A stretch of DNA of 64,000 nt from NCBI GenBank assembly GCA_021613375.1, contig CM038720.1, positions 6,885,462 to 6,949,461 on the forward strand, read 5' to 3'. The notes below the pieces were generated by a model. The model searched no databases. It worked only from the letters and a program-made list of their open reading frames with translations, and was not told the origin of the DNA. Below, piece by piece: positions 27,471 to 40,250 of this stretch (its first letter is position 1; each line of letters starts with the position of its first letter). Both the position numbers and the translations under genes were made by a program. The DNA is from Megaleporinus macrocephalus. Lineage: Eukaryota > Chordata > Actinopteri > Characiformes > Anostomidae.

Positions 27471-27762
27471 AGGCTGGTCAGTGTGTAATTGGGTGTTGCT
27501 GTAATAACAGCTGTTATTTTATTTAGTAATAACACGTACTGTGCAGATGGAAAGACTGTTGACAGAAGGAGAATTCCACCCATTTTTTCAAACTTTCTGC
27601 AAAATTATGTTCTCCAGGAACTTAGAGAGACTCACTTTTCTCAGTGGTGGTGATGAAAACCAGACATCCACCTTTACACTACCTAGAACATTGCTTTTTG
27701 CCTTACCATTTGAATACACACTTATTGTTTACTTACTGAATGTAAGATCCAGAACCCTAAAA
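27471..27762. other. Intergenic with dispersed repeat piece
   Basis: 'gtggtggtgatgaaaaccag' near 27642 and 'cacctttacactacctagaa' near 27670 belong to the dispersed family also seen at 15.98 and 55.87 kb. Nothing else recognised. Confidence 0.4.
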
Positions 27763-28262
27763 TGTGGTTTGTGCAAAAGTTATAGCACCTGAGCTGATAG
27801 TTTAAGTCCGTATCTGACCAGTAAGATCAGCAGATCTGATTAGAACAGATGTAAATAATCCTACATACAATACAAACATGAATATGTTATTGTGAGAGAA
27901 GTAGATCAGATCTTGATCCAGTTTGAAGAACTAAGTGTAGTTCCAGATTTCTCCTGGACGCCCCAGACATTGTACGAATGTGTTCAGTTCCTTCAGCAGC
28001 AAATCTTGATTTAGCTTAATGAAGTACTGAGCAGTCAAAGCAGGTATTAGATGAAAACTGTAAATAATACTGGGTTGTTTATAGAAGAAGCTTGGAAAGG
28101 GTTAAATAAACACACTGACATGTAAAAGCACTACTTACTCTATTAATACTGTCTAATATTTTAATGATAAAGTGTGTACTAAGTAAATAAAAGCTTTCTG
28201 TTCTAAAAATAATGGATTCTTTAAATATAATATAGTCCCCAAGTGTCTAAAACTTAACAGAA
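27763..28262 (-). mobile_element. Tc1-like MITE (second type), inverted copy
   Basis: Ends 'gtttgtgcaaaagttatagc' and 'aagtgtctaaaacttaacag'. The interior ('cctggacgccccagacattg', 'ggttaaataaacacactgac') is the reverse complement of the copy at 34254-34756. About 500 bp with no intact reading frame. Confidence 0.75.
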
Positions 28263-28533
28263 CAAGTTTATTATCAAGTAATAATAACAGAATAGCTCCG
28301 TTTTCATGTAGTTATTGAACAATAAGCTAAGTCTGTCACTGCACTTGCATTACGGTACACGTAACATCCCTTTCTAAACAGTGATTGTTGATAAGTGGAG
28401 CTACTGCACAGATGGCCCAAACAATAACTTTTTAAAGGCTGTAAATCAAAGCGCAAACCATCTGTTTCAGGCCGCGGCCGGGCCGCCCGAGTGGGAAAAC
28501 ATCAGAAGGTGGAAACGAGTGTCACAACCAATT

Positions 28534-29649
28534 TTTATTGGCTCGTTTTAACCAAACAATACACAGAGATACATCTATAAACAATGATCGAGAAAAGAAA
28601 AACTGTACATTTGTACTTGCACAAGAATATTGCTACTGCTGGTATGAGTGCTGTACAGTTCAATAGATCTTACACTTGATCCGAGCGCCCGAAGAGGGAG
28701 GTTTTAGTGCCTCGAAGGTGTTATTTGATTTATTTACTCCATTTTTTTTCTTTTTTTTGGGACAAACGTTATCTTCGCTAAAGACACTTATGTTCCACGT
28801 TCACCGTCTGGACAATGTACCATAACACACTGCATATAAAGTCAGAAAATCCTTTCTTTTCTTGTTTTCTTTTTTTTTTTTTCCACAGCTGCTATACAAA
28901 TCTATCGTGGTGCTATCACAGGCGAGACGAAACGAAACGCAACGAAACGAAAAAAAGAAAAAATAATAATCAATACACGCAATGCACAGGCCTGACGTGG
29001 AAAACTCCAGTACTAGAGAAGGTTTATTAAGCAGAATGGTTAAAAGAAAACTGCATCGGTACAAGAGTTAACATATGGAGCACAGCTTACAAACATTCTA
29101 CAGGTAATCTTTCTCATTATAAACAATAAAAGAATGAGTAATTCACAGCCCCCTCCCCCGACACGCACACATACATTACAGGTTACGAAAACAAAACAAA
29201 AACAAACGGACAAAAACAATTTTCAATCCCTCATAGAGCCGATGGAATGTAAGTCATTCGGGCGAGCTCGAAGAAAAGTTGTCCAGCTGTCTCGCGTGAA
29301 CGGCATGCCTGCCGGCGTTACATGGCGTTACAACCTGCTGCCCCACTCCCTCCCACTTTGAACAGAAGAAAGAAAGAGAGAACGAAAGAGAGAAAGAAAG
29401 AGCGAAAAGGAAAACAAAAAAACTGACACTTGCAATGACAATAACTGTTTCTGGAGATGTAAAAATGTGGGATGCGATGAAATCCCTCTCAAAATGTATC
29501 TTTTCTTTCATAAAAAATGTGTCTCTACAATCAAACTACTAAAAAACCTGCCTTTTAGAAAATAGTAGATAAAAATATTCCCCTGAATTGTACAAGAAAA
29601 GAGGTACAGGGAGCACTGGTGAGAGGTGGCGGCGGCGGCGGAGCGCTTG
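28534..29649 (-). terminator. hmgn1: hmgn1 3'UTR and poly(A) signal
   Basis: Minus-strand 3'UTR from the stop codon to a poly(A) signal; 'tttatt' at 28534-28539 is AATAAA on the coding strand. The roughly 1.1-kb UTR contains purine runs on the plus strand (29366-29415) and an 'aacgaaacg' low-complexity stretch (28930-28955). A long AT-rich 3'UTR is usual for HMGN genes. Confidence 0.6.
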
Positions 29650-31980
29650 TTATTCTGCCGCGTTGTCCTTCTCGTCAGACTCTTCTGACGCTGGTGCCTG
29701 AAAGATACACACACGAGTGTTAAACCACTGACGTGAACACGATTTTATTTTCATCACAGGAAGGGTGGGTTACTATACCTCCTCCTCGGATTTGGCCTCG
29801 CCGTTCTCGGCAGGGACTTCCTCCTTCTTCTCCTCCTCCTTGGGCTTTTCAGGCTCCTTAGTTTTCTTGGGTTTGGCAGGTGCCTTCTGTGTGACACACA
29901 ATAATAATAATAACGCATTAATAACAAGTTTATGCATGCGGTAGGTTGCAGGAATTACCATGCAGGTCAGAAATAGGAGAAATAAAAAAAACATTACAAG
30001 TTGTAAACAAGTTTTTTTTTATTTCTCCTATAGGTTTATATATAACAAATAATTATTATAACAAACTTTGAATGCATTCAATTGACTTTTAATATTTTAT
30101 AAATAATGACAACCCTTCTTCTTTATCCATCATTTGCCAATGACTGAAGTGCACCACCAACCACCTCTGAATACTTAGTTTTCATTATTGTTACTTTAAT
30201 CTGATTTTCTTTCTCCTGTACAGTGACTTGTGAGTTGATAATAGGTCAATTTTTACTTTGCACTTAGTTTTTATGATTATTAAAAAAAGAAAAAATAATA
30301 ATAAATAAATAAAAATTATATATGTCTAATTCGAATGAATATACATCTTATCTATTAAACAGAGTGTGCATATTAATAAAATGTGATTCTGCTATTAGCT
30401 AAAACTTGTGTGTGTATGTATATACTAAATGTGGAGTAATTAAATAAATCAATTAATTGTTTATTAATTATTAATTAAAATCTCTACAAAGTAAAAATAC
30501 CTTCGCCTTTGGCTTGGGCTCTGCCTTTGGAGGTGCTGGTTTCTGAAATACATAAATAAATAAACAAATAAACACAAAAAAAAGCTTACAACATAAATTA
30601 ATCAATGCACAAAACTTGTAAATAGTTAGTTTTGCACATTGGAATTTTTTAAAATAAAAAACTAAAAAAAAATGTTGCCTTACACTTACGTTCACCAGTC
30701 TGGCCGATCTCCTTTTAGGCTGGAAGGCACATAAACAAAGTATAAACAAACAAGCAAGCAAGCAAACAAACATAACTATGCCTTTAAATACACGCAAGTA
30801 CTGTTAGCCAATGAGATGCAACTTACCTCACTGGCTTCAGTGTCATTGCTCGCCTGCAAAATAAAAGTCACTCTGATTAGTTTTTTTGGAGGGAAAAAAA
30901 TATATAAATAAATAAATAAATTCTGAGCTACAAAAAAAAATCAGAAGTCGTCCATCTGGTGCCTGGTGATGTAAAAAAAAAAAAAAAAAAAGTCTCGCCC
31001 CCTCCCCCCAAGTCTAAAAACGTAATGTGTTGCTCCTCATGCCTGCCATGGCCTGTATTGGGTCCCATGCAGAGGAGGGCAGCACAGTGCGCCCCGCCCC
31101 CCTTTCCAAACACACCACACAATCATCAGATATAAATGAAGATCTATCCAGGCCCAGGAAATCTGCCCTGCGACTAAGGACTTCTTTTTTTTCTTTTTTT
31201 TTTTGCACTGCACCGTCGTGCACAGCCCCCATGATAAGGGCAAGAAGATCTGCGAGAAGAGCTGGAAACGCCAGCGGCGCCACAATGTACCACAGATCGC
31301 CATTGCACGACCTCGCGTTTGCACGACCCGCCTCCCCCGAACGTCGAGAAATAACACGAATGCACACACATGAATGCATTTCAGTCGAGGGAGAAGAGAA
31401 GAGAAGAAAAGAAAAAAAAACGACCATGCATTGTGCAAAACAAGCACTACTGTTTATCGCCACTGAAGTGTTGCAGGACGGAAAGTAGATCCACCCCTTT
31501 GTCTGGCCGTGTCCATACATTTGTAAACAGTAAGCGTTATAATGCTAACGTTACAATTCGTCGTTTAAAACCCTATTTTTGTGGACTGAAAGAAGAAATA
31601 CGGACGTGAGGTGTTCATTTAGAGCGACAGCAAAAATCTCTGCAGCTTACTTGTTAATTCACAGGAAGCTTTTCGCGGTTTCTTATTCGCATCTCTCCGT
31701 TCCACCTTAAATGGTGCAGCAGTTACATGTAACTGCTGCACCATTTAAGGTGGAACGGAGAGATGCGAACAAGAAGCTGGGAATAGGAACTCGTTCAAAT
31801 CACAGCACTTAAACCTGCTCCTGCAAGCACACACGACGCTTTGGACACATACACGAATGCAAAAGAGCACAAATATCCAACATCTATTGTGCAAATTCGT
31901 GTTTTAACGCCAGCTAGCTGTTAGCTTTAATCCAAGAACAACAAACCAAGCGTGCTACTTACTTTGCTCCTCTTGGGCAT
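29650..31980 (-). CDS. hmgn1: HMGN nucleosome-binding protein, hmgn1-like
   Basis: Non-histone chromatin protein that binds nucleosome core particles and loosens compaction. Six coding exons on the minus strand: 31980-31963, 30853-30827, 30719-30690, 30542-30501, 29886-29779, 29697-29650, all with GT/AG borders and phase 0; 90 residues. It starts MPKRSK, then a nucleosome-binding domain with the invariant RRSARL core in PKRRSARLVNKPAPPKAEPK, a lysine-rich middle, then an acidic chromatin-regulatory tail (VPAENGEAKSEEE, then ASEESDEKD). The tail and the nearby igsf5 favour HMGN1 among the paralogues; the family call is much firmer than the paralogue. Introns contain AT-rich sequence and a large palindrome. 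Confidence 0.9.
31680..31775. repeat. Near-perfect 96-bp palindrome (foldback element)
   Basis: Symmetry centre between 31727 and 31728 in ACATGT. Positions 31686-31769 form an 84-bp perfect palindrome; with one mismatch (31685/31770) it extends to 31680-31775. Each arm contains 'ccaccttaaatggtgcagca'. A decayed relative with the same arm is at 61571-61690. Lies in hmgn1 intron 1, about 200 bp after the first exon. Confidence 0.95.
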
Positions 31981-32234
31981 GGCTGCTGCTTTCTGGCTTC
32001 TTTGACGAAAATTAAGCTCCGAGGAGGACACAAATGTGAAAATTGGGGGTAAAAAATGGCAAGATCCAGCTAAAACATTCACACATACACATATACACAC
32101 ACACACAGGCAGTAAGAGGACGTTAATGTTTCCAGCGAAACAAAAACTAGCTCAAACCGGATTGGATTCTAACCCCCTCCCCTCCCCCTTCGTCGCTATT
32201 CAATTCATTCTAGCCCCAGCAGCCTCGGGAACGC

Positions 32235-32320
32235 TGGTCCCGCCCCCTCCTCCGCCTCCTCCGCCCGCTGATTGGCAGCGGATGGATTTCAAATCAAAGC
32301 AGCGCGACCTGATTGGCCGG
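32235..32320 (-). promoter_or_regulatory. hmgn1: hmgn1 promoter: GC box and two CCAAT boxes
   Basis: About 260-340 bp upstream of the ATG, read on the minus strand: CCAAT at 32316-32312 and 32275-32271 (ATTGG on plus) and a GC box at 32239-32246 (cccgcccc on plus). CpG-rich, no TATA box; typical of NF-Y/Sp1-driven housekeeping promoters. Confidence 0.6.
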
Positions 32321-34253
32321 CCCGCGCGTCAATCAAGACAGCGTTATTTGTTTCGGCAATGAGTCGAGGGGGGAGAAAAGAAAAGAAGACCCCGGTCGAA
32401 CACAAATATGGCTTTCGAACTAGAATCGTAACCTTATATTTTTCAAAACGTTAAGTATGTAATTCACATATTATGTATATATAAATATATATAAAACAAG
32501 GTTCTGTTTCAGCGTTGGACCTGTGTTTGTTTGTATTCAGCCATTTGTGGGGACCAACATGTCCCCCGGATGATGTTGAGGAGAAGGAGGAGGAGGAGAA
32601 GGAAGGTGAAAATCGACGCTGGGTCCTTTTTTACACGAAAAATATGATTTTTCTGTATTATAAACACGTAAAATGGACCAAAACTCGTTTCTGTGTGCTC
32701 ATGGTGTGCACAGCAGGGTTTGGACACACAGCCCACAAAAGGGGGGATGCAAACATGTGGACATGGCAGGACAGGAGGAGGTGCTGGTTGAGATCACTGA
32801 GATTATGTGACACTGTTGGCCAAAAAATATGAGGTACAGCTCAGGGATAGACTTCGGAGGACTGGTTATGTGGTTTTTTGCGGGGCGGCCAGTGAACGAA
32901 ATCATGAAAATGTCAGTTTCCACCTGCTGCCATGCCATGAAATGCAAGATGTGTCCCTCTGGCCTCTCTGGTGGTCGCTGTTTCCTATTTTCTCTCTCTT
33001 TTTTTTTTTTTTTAATGTGCTAGCCTAGTTTCGGCAGGCTTTTGCTGACTTACGTTTTGGATGAGGGGGTGGCTCCACCGCTGGATAGAGCCTGATCTTC
33101 TGATTTGCCAAACGATATCTCCTCAAATCTCAGCTAAGCCACACTTTGGCCATCATCGGTGCAGGCCGATCGTCCCGTGTGGTGAATGAAACAGAATAAA
33201 AGAATCGTAGATTATGCTCGGCCATAAGTGTTTGGCTGCCGTTGGACGATGATAAGAGGTTAGGGCTTAGATTTATGGGATCTGAGATTCCTGGAACCCC
33301 TGTCTTGACTGCAGAGCCAAACATGCGGTCGGGGAAACATACTATGGACATTATAAACCAGAAAATATGCATTGCATTGAATCCAGGTAACATCTAATGC
33401 ATGCTCTGTCATGCATATGCTGCAGTTTCTTGCCATTTGTGTTATGACTGCTGGCTTTTTGACCTAGATAATTTCTCTTCCCTAAAAACCGCAGCTCAGC
33501 GTCGTGGAGGGAGGGGGGGGGGGGATTGAATTAGGGAACAGCGTGTCCATGCTGATGCTTCTCACCCCTCCCCCCTTGTCTTGCGGACCTCATATGGCTT
33601 TCTTTAGGCTAAAACTTTTAGGCGGGAAAAGCTCCAGCTCCTGTTGGTTGAGGGCCTCTCTGCGTGGTGAGTGAGGGGGTGGGGGGTGACGGTGGGAGTG
33701 GCAGGTGGGTTTCAGATAACAGAGCCTGAGGGGCCCTTAGGCACAACAGCTGCCTGTTCGCCATCCCTGAGCTCTGGCCGCAGAGTAACGGAGACAGGAA
33801 GGAAGGAGGGGGGGCCTCTATTACAAACGAGTGCAACCTATAGAGTGAGAGGGGACAAAAAAAAAGGGTCTGGAATGTATGCACATCTACAACATGCATG
33901 TGTCCGTCTCAACAATGGAGGGGACCACAAAGGAGCGTTTGATGGCGGCACTCGCGGCAGAGCGCTTATTACCATCGCCTGAATGGCCGCTGTGTCGTAC
34001 TTCATGTTAGCGCCATTGACTTTTGGGGTCTGTCGTACATGCCTTCTTAACCCCTTAAGCCACTTGGACCTGCGTTTTGACCCACACTTTAGCTTTTCAA
34101 CTACATAACGTACAAATAGTTAATAAATAATTCATATGACTTCCATAATGTTGTTGTGCAAAAGTCAAAAAGCATCCGTTCGTAATAGCATCTCTTTAAT
34201 TTCCAGTCAGAGTGGTCATTATTTACAAGTTATGCAAAAAAGTAGAACACATA
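32321..34253. other. Intergenic upstream of hmgn1, no recognised gene
   Basis: Begins in the CpG-rich promoter flank. Several short open frames exist on both strands, none with a recognised domain. G-rich runs at 33505-33523 and 33674-33685. No divergent gene was identified. Confidence 0.4.
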
Positions 34254-34756
34254 CAGTACTGTGCATAAGTTTTAGGAATTTTGGGGACATTATTATAATT
34301 AAAATGCAATTTTTTTAGACAAGAAGCTTTTATTTACTTAGCAAAACACATTTCTTTATATTTAAACAGTATTAATAGAGTAAGTAGTGCTTTTCCATAT
34401 ATCAGTGTGTTTATTTAACCCTTTCCAAGCCTCTTACAGTTACAGTTCTCATCTAATACCTGCTTTGACTGCTCAGTACTTCATTAAGCTAAATCAAGAT
34501 TGCTGCTGAAGGAACTGAACACATTCATACAATGTCTGGGGCGTCCAGGAGAAATCTGGAACCTAACATTGTTCTTCAAACTAGAGCTCAAGATCTGATC
34601 TACTTCTCTCACAATAAGATATTCATGTTACTTTGTATTGTATGTATGATTATTTACATCTATTCTAATGATATTTGGTGGAAATACACTTATTGATCAG
34701 ATAAAGGCTTTCAATCAATCACCTCAGGTGCCTCAGACTTTTACACAGTAGTACGT
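34254..34756 (+). mobile_element. Tc1-like MITE (second type)
   Basis: Termini 'cagtactgtgcataagtttt' and 'cagacttttacacagtagta' are inverted repeats typical of Tc1/mariner. The interior ('gtctggggcgtccaggagaa') matches the inverted copy at 27763-28262. No intact transposase. Confidence 0.8.
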
Positions 34757-35029
34757 ATTCAACCAAAGCCTCTATCCCAATTTATAAAATTGAGTTCAGT
34801 ATTAAGTGTGTTAACCCTTTGTTTTTATTGTAGACCCACATAGATATTTTTCTCCCACTGTGATCAGATCTTATTTCACCTTCCATCATAAAAGGCACAA
34901 CAACAAATGTAATGTTTTACTTGGTTTTGCTATATTCATACCTGTTGTTTACGTTTGTCAGTGTTTTCAGCCCCGTTTAACTAGTAGAGTTTCATATATC
35001 CTTTTATTACTGAATAATTCACAGCAGTA

Positions 35030-36560
35030 TTTGGATAAAAAAGCTGTTACTAAATAATTCATAGTGGTTACTGTAACATTTTTGGAATACTAAATTATTT
35101 GTAGTAGTTTTTTGAGTAGTTCATATTGGTCACTGTATAACTTGTAGTAGTTACTAAATCATTACAAGGCATAATTGTGAAATTTATGTTAGATTTAAAA
35201 TAAAAAAAATCATAGTAGTTACTAAATAATTCACAGTGGTTACTAAATAATTCATAGTGGTTTCCACATATTAGTACAATGGCTCTACTGAAAAATTCAT
35301 AGTGCTTACTGTGTAATCCATAGTTGTTACTAAATAATAATAGTTGCATAGTTAAGTAGTTGCTGAATAATTGAAAGTGATTACTGAATAATTCATAGTG
35401 GTTACTGTAAAATTTGTGTTAAATACAGAATTATTTGTAGAAGTTTCTGAATAATTCACAGTGGTTACTAAATTATTTATAGTAGTTACTGAATAATTCA
35501 TAATAGTTTCTGAATAATTCATAGTGATTACTGTTAAATTTGTGGTAGATACAGAAAAATTCATGGTAGTGACCATGTAATTCATAGTGGTTACTGTGTA
35601 ATCCATAGTAGTTTCTTTAAAATGTATCTGTTATACTACTAGTGGCTACTGTATATTTAATAATAGCTACTGAACAATTCATATTGATTACTATAACATT
35701 TGTGGTAAATACAGAATTATTTGTAGAAGTTACCGATTAATTCATAGTGGTTACTAAATCGTTTATAGTAGTTACTGAATAATTCATAGTAATTACTGTT
35801 TAAATTTTGGTAAATACAGAACAATTAATGGTAGTGACCATGTAATTCATAGTGGTTACTGTGTAATCTATAGTGGTTTATATTCATAGAAGCTATTGAA
35901 TAACAAGTGGTTACTGTATATTTTAAAATAGCTACTGAGCAATATACTGAATTATTTGCAGTAGTTATTGAAAAATGTGTAATGTCTACGGTAAGTCATA
36001 TTTTTGATTTGAGGTAAATGCTAAATTATTCATAGTGGTTAATGAATAATTCATAGTGGTTACTGCAACATTTGTGGTAAACACTAAATTACCAACTACC
36101 ATCAATAAATGATTTATAGTAGTTTATAAATAATTTATAGTAGCTACTAAATAATTCATAGTCGTTTCTGAAATATTTGTACTGGTAACTGTTAAATCTG
36201 GAATAATTCATAGTAGTAAGCATATAATTCATAGTGGTTAATGTGCAATTCATAGCACAGGAGTTTCTGTAAAATTCATCGAACCCTTTAAATAACTAGT
36301 GGTTATAATAACTAATAACTATAATTAATTACTAGGGGGTACTGTAAAATCAGTAATAGATACTCAACAATTCATAGTGGTTACTGAATCATAGTTATTA
36401 TTAAATGAGTTATAATGCCAGCTACTGTAAAATTCATAGTGGTCGCTGTAAAAATAGTGGTAAATACTGAATAATTAATAGTTATCACTGAAGTTTTTAA
36501 ATTATTCATAACGCCCACTATAAAATTCATAGTGGCTACTGTATAGTTAGAAAAAAGATA
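35030..36560. repeat. Decayed short tandem repeat
   Basis: A degenerate array built on 'aataattcatagtggttact' with interspersed 'tttgtggtaaatacagaatt' variants. Spacing is irregular (about 20-50 bp) and units differ at many positions, so this is an old, no longer homogenising array. Apparent open frames here (NYSVTT-like) only mirror the repeat. Confidence 0.8.
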
Positions 36561-36920
36561 GTAGTTTAAAAAATCGTAATCTAAGTTAATAACTTTAATA
36601 ACTGAGTACTATTAACTGCCACTGTTCAGGGAGGTTTATGTATGTTCTATAGTGTGTGTTATATGGAACTGTGTTATGTAAGTGGAAGTGAAGTCTGTTG
36701 TTCTTTGCGTGTATTTATAGTTTTCCTTTGCTGGGCCTTGAAAAGGGAAAGCTGCTGAAGCAGAACCGGCATCATGCACAATGGGATGCGTTTGATTAGA
36801 AAGATTAAGCTCTTAAGGTGACCTTGAGGTATTTCCAGTGGCTTGAACAAAGCCTCTTTGAGGGGCAGCACTTCCTTCAGCTGCACTCCTCCACCTGTCA
36901 CTATCTCCGCTCTTCACACT

Positions 36921-36922
<2 letters not shown>

Positions 36923-36963
<41 letters not shown>
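36923..36963. repeat. (CT)n microsatellite
   Basis: About 20 CT dinucleotides. Confidence 0.95.
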
Positions 36964-36965
<2 letters not shown>

Positions 36966-37820
36966 TGGGCCTCACGCTCCTCTTCATTAGTGTGCTTTAG
37001 TAGGAGTTCTAATATGGATCAGGACATTGTTTAGCAGGATTGAATATCTTCACATATGATTACAGGAGTGACCACAACGTATGTGTTTTTATCCTTCGAG
37101 GCCAAAATCACAGCCACTGGATTAGAAATAAAAACGATTATAGAGGACGTCCGGCATTGACGTTAATAAATAAGATGCGTTGCAGGCTGTATGTCACCAG
37201 CACAGTTCACAAAAGGGCCACGTCCACTCCTTTCACAGGCCATCTGCTTGTCGGGCCATGTCTTAACCTCTTGAACCCGGGGATTATGATTCAGTAATTA
37301 ATCTTAACCCATTCATGTCCATCAGCTACATTATTTATTGCCATCTATTATTGGGATCAGGGAAATGGCACCAAGCGTGTTCTGATTGGTCTAAAATTAT
37401 GAATGTAGTTATAGCTTGAATAAAAGTACATGTTTACATTTGTCTTTTATAGTTGCATTACTTATATAGATATTTTTATTATTATTGTTGTTTTTTAGAA
37501 ATCTTGGTCCCATATGACCAATATACTACATTTAACTACATTTATATACTACATCCGGTCAGTTTAAATCATTTCATCATATAGCAATTTGGATATGTAA
37601 AAATCTTTAATTTTGTAGAGGCAACAGTGTAAAAAATACTTATATATAAATGCTTACTGACTTTTATTTACTTTATTTACATAAAATCATTTACACCAAA
37701 GCTGCTCTTTATATTATGTGAAAATTGGAATTGAAATTGGCCAACAGAAATGCTCCAAAATAGCTTGGAAATTGCTTGGATTTTTTTTTTAAAATAATGC
37801 ATTTAATAGTGAATAAACAT

Positions 37821-37830
37821 CTCTCTCTCT

Positions 37831-37889
<59 letters not shown>
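37821..37889. repeat. Compound (CT)(CA)(TA) microsatellite
   Basis: Five CT, then about eight CA, then about 22 TA dinucleotides in succession. Confidence 0.95.
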
Positions 37890-37893
<4 letters not shown>

Positions 37894-38780
37894 CAAAAGA
37901 GAATTTTTATTTGGCATTTTTATTTTATTATTATTATTATTTTTTTTTTTATTTTTTTTTTTTCTGCCTTAACTGAACGAAGCAGCCACCTTTTACAGTG
38001 TATGGGAAATTTATGGTTAATGGACCAATAGAAATGCTCCAAAATTCTGCATTCATTGACTTACATTACAAGTATTGTATTATATTACATAACTGTATTG
38101 TCAGTGTTGGATAGTGTCCAGTTCTCTTTTTGCACTAGGATATTAGACCACATAATAAAGTTAAGGCTTATTAATCTGTAATTACTATAAATTATGTCGT
38201 AACTTCAAAGGTATGCTGTTACACAAGGATAAGCATGAAGTCCAGTAAAGGCTTTTTTACTGGACACTGGAACCGATTAACTCACAGCTCACTTCGGTCC
38301 TTGTTTACAGTGCCCTGCGTGACAGGGGTAGTTCAGACCGGGTAGGGTGGACCACTGGGCTGAGGTGACCGATTTGGAAGCATTACGCTGACCCAGTGGT
38401 AGCACTGGTCAGTAAGTGGATTTCAGCTCCAGGTGAACGCTGGGCTTGTCCATCTGGAAAGCAGGTAAGCTCATATAGCTTATACAGCATGAAGATGGAC
38501 ACAGCAAGACATACAAGGACAGTGGAATATCAGGGCTCTGGAAAAGACAGGACCACACTGGGAAACTGATTGCTGTTTATTTCTATAATAAACTAAATTT
38601 GATATTATATAACAGACAATGTACAAGTAACATTCGTTCTATAATAAAAATATATCCAGACACAGTAATTTCTACAAGTTCTATATGTCTGTATAAGTCC
38701 GTGTAGGCCCTATTTTGTCTATTAAAAAATCAGTTTATGCCAATAATGAAGATGTACATATGATATAATAATTTTATATA

Positions 38781-39299
38781 CACTACCGCTCACAAGTTTA
38801 GGATCACTTGCAAATTTCCCTCTTTTTGAAAGCAAAACACATTTTCATGCAATTCACAAATTATATTGTCAATTTCACAATTAATATAAATGATTTTTAA
38901 AGAATAAAAATGTTTGTATTAAAGTCTATTTTTGTATAGAGGCTTATTTTACATATAGTCCTATTATCAGCAATTCTCAGTCCTCTGTCTAAATCTCCTG
39001 GTACGACCACCAATCCAAGTTAAGGATGTTATTGGACTAATTGGTTGTTGGGACACTCTTGCTCAATTGTGATGCACAGTTGAAAAACATTCTACTAATA
39101 AGTGAGTATAAAAGGGAGAACAACATTCTAGGTTAGTTTAGTATCTGAAGATCAGCAGTTGATGGCTTGCTGACCGACTCAAAATGACCAGAAAGAAACA
39201 ACTTTCTTTAGAGAGCCGTCAGTCCATTGTTGTGTTAAGGAAGAAGATACTCCATTAAAACAAGAACATTTCACTGTGATCCCAAACTTTTGAGCGGTA
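38781..39299 (+). mobile_element. Tc1-like nonautonomous element, copy 2
   Basis: Termini 'cactaccgctcacaagttta' and 'gatcccaaacttttgagcgg'; interior and internal deletion match the copy at 9532-10048 closely, including the ATG that opens a short transposase N-terminus. The last few bases of the right terminus are missing. Confidence 0.85.
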
Positions 39300-39854
39300 T
39301 ATACTGTATATATAAATACTATAAGTGGACTATACATGTACATTTATTTCTGTATCATTTCTATGTTCTATAAGTATAAAACAAATCAAGTGTATATAGG
39401 CCCTTATTATTAAATTATTATATATAATTTTTATGTATTATTTAGAAGGCCATATTATGCCTAGACCTTTTATATATTTTTTTAGTTATAGAAATAAACT
39501 CAAAAGCATATTTCTAAATAGCTGATAGTGTTTCAGGCCTAAAAGAATTTAATTACCCCAAATAAACTGTCACAAACGACTCACCTTGTGGATTTTGCCT
39601 CATTTACTAGCCCCAGATTAAGCTCTAGCTTAGACTAATTATGATTTATAATAGAGAAACATTATTGGCATTGCAAATTAATGTCCAATAAACCAGCTCG
39701 TTATGGATTGGCCTCATTTAAGCTAGAAATAAATAATGAACAATGTGTTTTAGTGTATATTTTTTAAAATACACTGAATGCACTTTTTAAAATTACTTTT
39801 AGGTTAAAAAAATATTTACAATAAATTAGTTTGAGAAGTCAGTACATCTCTGAA
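39300..39854. other. Intergenic, nothing recognised
   Basis: AT-rich sequence between two transposons; no exon or repeat recognised. Confidence 0.4.
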
Positions 39855-40250
39855 TACTTTGCCACCCTGTTCTTTAATGGTCAGGATCCCAAAGGACCAC
39901 CACAGAGCAGGTATTATTTGGGTGATGGATCATTCTCAGCACTGCTGTGTCACTGACATGGTGGTGGTGTGTTAGTGTGTGTTGTGCTGGTGTGAGAGGA
40001 TCAGACACAGCAGTAAACTCACTGTCCACTCTATTAGACACTCCTACTACTTGCTGGTCCACCTTGTAGATGTAAAGTCAGAGACAGTAGCTCATCTGCT
40101 GCTGCACAGTTTGTGTTCTCTAGTCCTTCAACAGTGGACACAGGACACCGCCCACAGTACACTGTTGGTTAGATGTTGCTGGTTGGTGGACGATTCTCAC
40201 ACCACTCACACCAGCACAACAGACACCAACACACCACCACCACTTTAAAC
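39855..40250 (+). mobile_element. Foldback MITE family 'A', copy 3 (shortened)
   Basis: Has left-arm landmarks ('ttaatggtcaggatcccaaa', 'cattctcagcactgctgtgt') and core 'ggtccaccttgtagatgtaa'. The right arm ends early after 'cacaccagcacaacagacac', so this copy is truncated. Confidence 0.75.

Larger units (their letters stand above)
36561..38780. other. Intergenic with simple repeats
   Basis: No gene recognised. Contains a (CT)n tract at 36923-36963 and a compound (CT)5(CA)8(TA)n tract at 37821-37889, then a T-rich stretch at 37917-37965. Confidence 0.5.

Noticed and set aside
29134..29511. Short frames in the hmgn1 3'UTR
   Set aside because: Low-complexity purine and pyrimidine runs; inside a 3'UTR.
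31014..31520. Overlapping 136-168 codon frames near the hmgn1 first intron
   Set aside because: They lie in a CpG-rich, stop-poor intron on both strands at once; composition explains them.
32272..32454. Divergent gene from the hmgn1 promoter (MAADGF.. or MSRGGRKEKK.. frames)
   Set aside because: Short frames with no known family and no donor site that extends them.
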